A DNA stretch of 64,000 nucleotides from CAWCTD01 sp963798455 (lineage in GTDB: Bacteria > Acidobacteriota > Terriglobia > Bryobacterales > Bryobacteraceae): contig CAWCTD010000003.1 of NCBI GenBank assembly GCA_963798455.1, positions 3,596,001 to 3,660,000 on the forward strand, read 5' to 3'. A model generated the notes under the pieces. It ran no database searches. It had not been told where the DNA came from and worked only from the letters and a program-made list of their open reading frames with translations. The stretch's first letter is position 1. Each line of letters begins with the position of its first letter. This document shows, piece by piece, positions 60,571 through 64,000 of the stretch. Both the position numbers and the translations under genes were made by a program.

Positions 60571-60801
60571 AGGAATCTTGCAGAAATGATGGCATTTCGT
60601 AGACAAAGCAGACCTCTGTCGTGTTCCAGCAACAGCGTCGTGTGCGCGTTGTCAAGCCATTTGCTTTTGGCCGCCTGTCCGGCCGCCGGAAGCGACCGGA
60701 CTCTGGAAGGGCAAAGCAGGCGCAGAAAGAAAATACTTGAGATTCTCATATGCAAGACATTGTTTTGGATATAGTACCATAACGCCTGTTGTGATAAGCT
60801 G

Positions 60802-61305
60802 ATGCTGTCTTGTATGCGGACGTTCCGTCGTCTCTTCCCTCAGCCTTCCCTGGACTGCGCACTCGATTCAGCTCAGTGCAAGGCGCCCTTCTTGGAAGTC
60901 ACGGGAGCCGCCAAGCAGCCCCTCCGGCTGAATGCCGCGGACTTCGCTGCGCTACCTCACGCCAGCGCCGGAACCAAGAATGACGGCATTGCGGTGACTT
61001 ATTATGGTGTGAGGCTTCACGAGATGTTCAAGAAGGCTGGGGCGCCGGTCGGCGCCCAGTTGCACGACAAGGCGCTGGCAAGCTTTCGGGTCGCGGAGGC
61101 ACAAGACGGCTACCAGGTCGTCTTCTCGCCGGCGGAGCTTGACCCATTGTTCATCGACAATCCGGTTCTGCTGGCGGACTCGGCCGATGGGAATCCGTTG
61201 GGGGGCGCGCAGGGACTGTTCCGACTGGTGGCGTCGGAGGAGAAACGTGGCGCTCGCTCTATTCGCATGCTGACGAAGCTGCAAGCAGGACTTCTGCGGA
61301 AATAG
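60802..61305 (+). CDS. Sulfite-oxidase-fold (Oxidored_molyb) domain protein without Mo-ligand Cys
   Basis: 167 residues. The body (LRLNAADFAALPH, YYGVRLHEMFKKAGAP, AEAQDGYQVVFSPAELDP, GLFRLVASEEKRGARSIRML) matches the molybdopterin-binding domain of sulfite oxidase/YedY-like proteins. The only cysteines are near the N-terminus, so the conserved cysteine that holds molybdenum is not present in its normal place. It may bind a cofactor or metal as a chaperone or sensor. The N-terminus is not a convincing signal peptide. ATG 60802 or 60814. The regulator starts immediately after its stop. Confidence 0.7.
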   Translation: MLSCMRTFRRLFPQPSLDCALDSAQCKAPFLEVTGAAKQPLRLNAADFAALPHASAGTKNDGIAVTYYGVRLHEMFKKAGAPVGAQLHDKALASFRVAEAQDGYQVVFSPAELDPLFIDNPVLLADSADGNPLGGAQGLFRLVASEEKRGARSIRMLTKLQAGLLRK

Positions 61306-62424
61306 ATGCCCGAAGCCGTTACCAATCAACTCAGCACGATCCGCCAGGCTCGCGGCATCAGCGCCGCAGAGTTGGCGAAGCGAACGGAAGTGAGCCGCCA
61401 AACGATCTATGCGATTGAAAGCGGATCGTACTTGCCAAATACCGCCGTTTCGCTTCGCTTGGCCAGCGTTCTGGAAGTCTCCGTGGAAGAGATCTTTCGG
61501 CTGTCGGCCAACCCTGCTCCGCAGAGTTCGAAGTTGACCTCTCAGTTGCTGTCCGCTTCTCCAGCTAGAGCCGGCACACCGGTGCGCGTCTGCAAAGTGG
61601 GAAAACGCCACGTCGCAGTACCGGCAGAGGCGGCCCCCTACTGCTTGCCGGATGCCGAGGGCATGTTGACCAAGATCGGACGCGGCGCCATCGCGGAACT
61701 GCTAACCTTCTCCGATGCACCGGCCAGTGGAAAGCGAGTTGTCGTAGCGGGCTGCGACCCGGCACTCGGGATTCTGGCCGCCGAGATGGCTCGCGAAGGG
61801 GGCGTTGAGCTTGTCGCAGCCGCCGCCTCCAGCCGCCTAGCGCTCCGCTGGCTAGGAGAAGGCAAGGTGCACGTCGCGGGCACGCACCTGCGCGACCCAG
61901 AGTCCGGTGAGTTCAACCTCCCGTTCCTCCGCCGTGAGTTCGCCGGCGAAGACCTAACCGTGGTCACCTTTGCATACTGGGAGGAAGGCTTCGTTACCGC
62001 ACCTGCGAATCCGCATCGTATCCGCACCGTCGAGGACTTAATAAAGCGTGGCATTCGCATAGTCAACCGCGAACCCGGTTCCGGTAGCCGCGCCCTGCTC
62101 GACCGGCTGCTCCAGGACAGCCATGTGCCCGCAAAGAAGATCGTCGGCTACGAGCATCTCGCCAGCGGTCATCTGGCTGCCGCCTACTCGGTGCTTACCG
62201 GTGAGGCTAATTGCTGTATCGCGACGCGATCCGCGGCTCAGGCGTTTGGTCTGGCCTTTGTTCCCCTGCAACAGGAGAGGTTCGACTTCGTGCTGCATCG
62301 CGTGGACTTGCAGCTTCCAGCCGTACGCGTGCTGCTGGACACGCTGCAGCGTGCTTCGCTGCGGCGCAGGCTCGAGATGTGGGCTGGGTGTGAAACGCAC
62401 CACACGGGGGCGACGCTTGGGTAG
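61306..62424 (+). CDS. XRE-type regulator with periplasmic-binding-protein-like ligand domain
   Basis: 372 residues. N-terminal HTH (about 8-60): LSTIRQARGISAAELAKRTE and SRQTIYAIESGSYLPN. The C-terminal two-lobe binding domain (about 130-350) has REPGSGSRALLDRLL and SGHLAAAYSVLTGEANCCIA, the PBP-like domain of molybdate/tungstate-type regulators. Probably senses molybdate or a related ligand and controls neighbouring genes. ATG follows the preceding stop directly; its own stop overlaps the next start by about 35 nt. The upstream SUOX-fold partner and the MOT1-like transporter support a molybdenum link. Confidence 0.8.
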   Translation: MPEAVTNQLSTIRQARGISAAELAKRTEVSRQTIYAIESGSYLPNTAVSLRLASVLEVSVEEIFRLSANPAPQSSKLTSQLLSASPARAGTPVRVCKVGKRHVAVPAEAAPYCLPDAEGMLTKIGRGAIAELLTFSDAPASGKRVVVAGCDPALGILAAEMAREGGVELVAAAASSRLALRWLGEGKVHVAGTHLRDPESGEFNLPFLRREFAGEDLTVVTFAYWEEGFVTAPANPHRIRTVEDLIKRGIRIVNREPGSGSRALLDRLLQDSHVPAKKIVGYEHLASGHLAAAYSVLTGEANCCIATRSAAQAFGLAFVPLQQERFDFVLHRVDLQLPAVRVLLDTLQRASLRRRLEMWAGCETHHTGATLG

Positions 62425-62827
62425 GCTTGCCGCGTTGCTCCTTCTGATGACAGCTCCGGGCGTTGTTCAGCCCTTCGATTGGCAAATGTGCCAGGGATTT
62501 CCCGCGCCGCCTGTTCCGGCGGACAACATGATAGGCCTCGCCCAGGTGGAGTTGGGCCGGCACCTGTTTTGTGACACCCGCCTGTCAGTCAACGACGCCC
62601 AGTCGTGCGCAAGCTGTCACCGCCAGGAGTTGGCTTTCACCCATGCACACCCGCTGTCTCTCAGCCCTGCGGAGAAGGCGGATCTCGTGGAGTTTCTGCG
62701 GAGCCTAACCGACGAAGAACTGCTGAAAGATCCCACATTCGCCAGGCGGACAGCCGGAACACCCAGTCAGTCCTTCTGGACGATTCCATCCGCCACTTGT
62801 TTCGAGAATCCGACCCACGGGCGATGA
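62390..62827 (+). pseudogene. Internally deleted MbnH/MauG-like di-heme enzyme gene
   Basis: 145 residues from GTG 62390: signal-like segment (RLAALLLLMTAPGVVQ), then FDWQMCQGFPAPPVPADN, VELGRHLFCDTRLSVN, and one heme site CASCH (about 73-77). After QELAFT the sequence jumps to LSPAEKADLVEFLRSLTDEE, which is the C-terminal end of full-length enzymes of about 380 residues. The second heme site and catalytic core are missing; the joint, near 62645, is in frame. Compare the complete cytochrome c peroxidase at 23384-24433. Confidence 0.65.
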
Positions 62828-62846
62828 GGAAGCGGAACAGACCCCC

Positions 62847-64000
62847 ATGGCATTGAGCGAGCCCCAGAGGGGCGGTATCCGTTTCAACAGGAACGAGTGG
62901 TCAGGTGCTTTCGGGGACTTGGGTACCGATCTTCCCCTCATCGTCGGCATGATCCTCGCAGCTCACCTGGATGCGGCCAGCGTCTTGACCCTGTTTGGCG
63001 TGATGCAGATCCTGACCGCACTGCGTTACCGAATCCCAATGCCCGTCCAACCCCTGAAGGCCATGGCGGCGCTGGTCATCGCCCAGAAGCTGCCAGGCGA
63101 TGTACTATACGGCGCGGGGCTGGCGATCGGAATCGTGATGCTTCTGCTGACCCTCACCGGGCTGGTGGATTGGGTCGCCCGTATTGTTCCTAAGGCAGTC
63201 GTGCGAGGCATCCAACTCGGCTTGGGCCTCCAGTTAGGTAGCATCGCTCTGAAGGACTATGCGGGGCGGGACGGGACGCCTGGCTGGATCCTGGCCGCCA
63301 TCGGTTTCACACTTACGATCTTCCTCATGGGACGAAAGAAGGTCCCCACGGCCATCGTCCTGATCACCCTCGGTTGTGCATACGCCTTCGCGTTCCGCCT
63401 CGCGCCTTCCGAATTCGTCAAGGCCGCCGGCCTGCGACTACCGGCCTGGCACGTTCCCTCCGCGACCAACGTCTGGACCGGCTTCCTCATACTGGCATTG
63501 CCGCAGTTGCCCCTCTCGCTTGCCAACTCCATTCTGGCGACACGCCAGATCGCCCAGGACTTCTTCCCGCAGCGCGGCATAACAGTTCGCCAAATCAGCC
63601 TCACTTATTCCGCGATGAACCTCTTGAATCCTTTCGGGGGCGGCGTGCCAACCTGTCATGGTTCCGGCGGGATGGCCGGACACTATGCATTCGGAGGGCG
63701 CACGGGTGGCTCCGTAATCCTGTACGGGATGTTCTACGTGGTGCTGGGCCTCTTCTTCAGCCGCGGCTTTGACCGGGTGATCCAGGTCTTCCCGATGCCG
63801 ATTTTGGGGGTTCTGCTCCTGTTCGAAGCATTGACTCTGGCGGTACTCATCCGGGATCTTCATGGGGCGCCGGCTGAGTTCTTCGTCGCCGTTCTCGTGG
63901 GCCTTGTCGCCGCCTATGTGCCTTACGGGTACCTCGTCGGCCTTGTCGCCGGCACATTGATCCTCTCAGCGTTAAGACGAGGCCTTCTTCGGCCGCCAGG
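62847..64000 (+). CDS. MOT1/SulP-like molybdate (sulfate) transporter, 3' end outside window
   Basis: About 384 codons are visible from ATG 62847, with no stop before the window ends. The N-terminus carries GAFGDLGTDLPLIVG and MPVQPLKAMAALV, the two signature loops of MOT1-type molybdate transporters (SulP relatives), followed by about ten membrane helices and VPTCHGSGGMAGHYAFGG. Inner-membrane uptake of molybdate is likely. It follows the truncated di-heme gene by 19 bp and belongs with the putative molybdate-sensing regulator. Confidence 0.88.
   Translation, partial: MALSEPQRGGIRFNRNEWSGAFGDLGTDLPLIVGMILAAHLDAASVLTLFGVMQILTALRYRIPMPVQPLKAMAALVIAQKLPGDVLYGAGLAIGIVMLLLTLTGLVDWVARIVPKAVVRGIQLGLGLQLGSIALKDYAGRDGTPGWILAAIGFTLTIFLMGRKKVPTAIVLITLGCAYAFAFRLAPSEFVKAAGLRLPAWHVPSATNVWTGFLILALPQLPLSLANSILATRQIAQDFFPQRGITVRQISLTYSAMNLLNPFGGGVPTCHGSGGMAGHYAFGGRTGGSVILYGMFYVVLGLFFSRGFDRVIQVFPMPILGVLLLFEALTLAVLIRDLHGAPAEFFVAVLVGLVAAYVPYGYLVGLVAGTLILSALRRGLLRPP

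Overview
The window looks like a chromosome segment from a high-GC, Gram-negative soil bacterium, most likely an acidobacterium of the Bryobacterales/Solibacter type. The evidence is lpxC, a TonB receptor and many Sec-exported lipoproteins and hydrolases, together with family types common in that group: a CarD-like factor, a TolB-plus-TPR protein, and a zinc-finger protein with a DUF1080-like tail. The taxonomic call is inference from gene content; no marker phylogeny was possible.

Layout. 0-5 kb: a minus-strand metK-ahcY-tig-clpX run (SAM cycle and protein quality control) with no clpP next to clpX. 5-12 kb: small exported or membrane proteins, a Sel1-repeat serine protease, then remnants of mobile DNA: a serine recombinase tail, an integron-integrase tail lacking its tyrosine, a convincing attC site between two small genes, and an IS1380-type transposase tail. 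12-24 kb: an ATPase of the DUF4143 class under a near-perfect promoter, then housekeeping genes (pgsA, lpxC, polA, rplU-rpmA-obg, a transpeptidase) and a di-heme peroxidase. 24-35 kb: two deletion-chimeric TRAP-transporter ORFs, a GDSL hydrolase, a TolB/TPR protein, a sirtuin, an internally deleted IDO-like gene, trmO and several secreted hydrolases. 35-45 kb: a defence island with a frameshifted Mrr-like nuclease, a SieB-like protein, a TPR/PD-(D/E)XK protein, a type IIG restriction-modification enzyme and an FRG-domain protein, separated by gaps that share short diverged repeats. 45-56 kb: a ferredoxin-fused aldo/keto reductase, larC-metG-tatD (coupled by ATGA overlaps), a polyprenyl synthase, a CarD-like regulator, the zinc-finger/TM/DUF1080-like protein, a TPR protein and tRNA-Glu(CTC). 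56-64 kb: a minus-strand TonB receptor - exported tetrapyrrole methylase - hexaheme cytochrome group, divergent from a molybdate-themed plus-strand group (SUOX-fold protein, XRE plus ligand-binding regulator, truncated di-heme enzyme, MOT1-type transporter).

Two things stand out. First, at least four loci carry clean internal deletions that fuse the start of one conserved domain to the end of the same or the next protein, mostly in frame. Second, the 56-64 kb cluster pairs a secreted tetrapyrrole methylase with a TonB receptor and a multiheme cytochrome, facing a molybdenum-linked regulator. I know of no described function for that combination.
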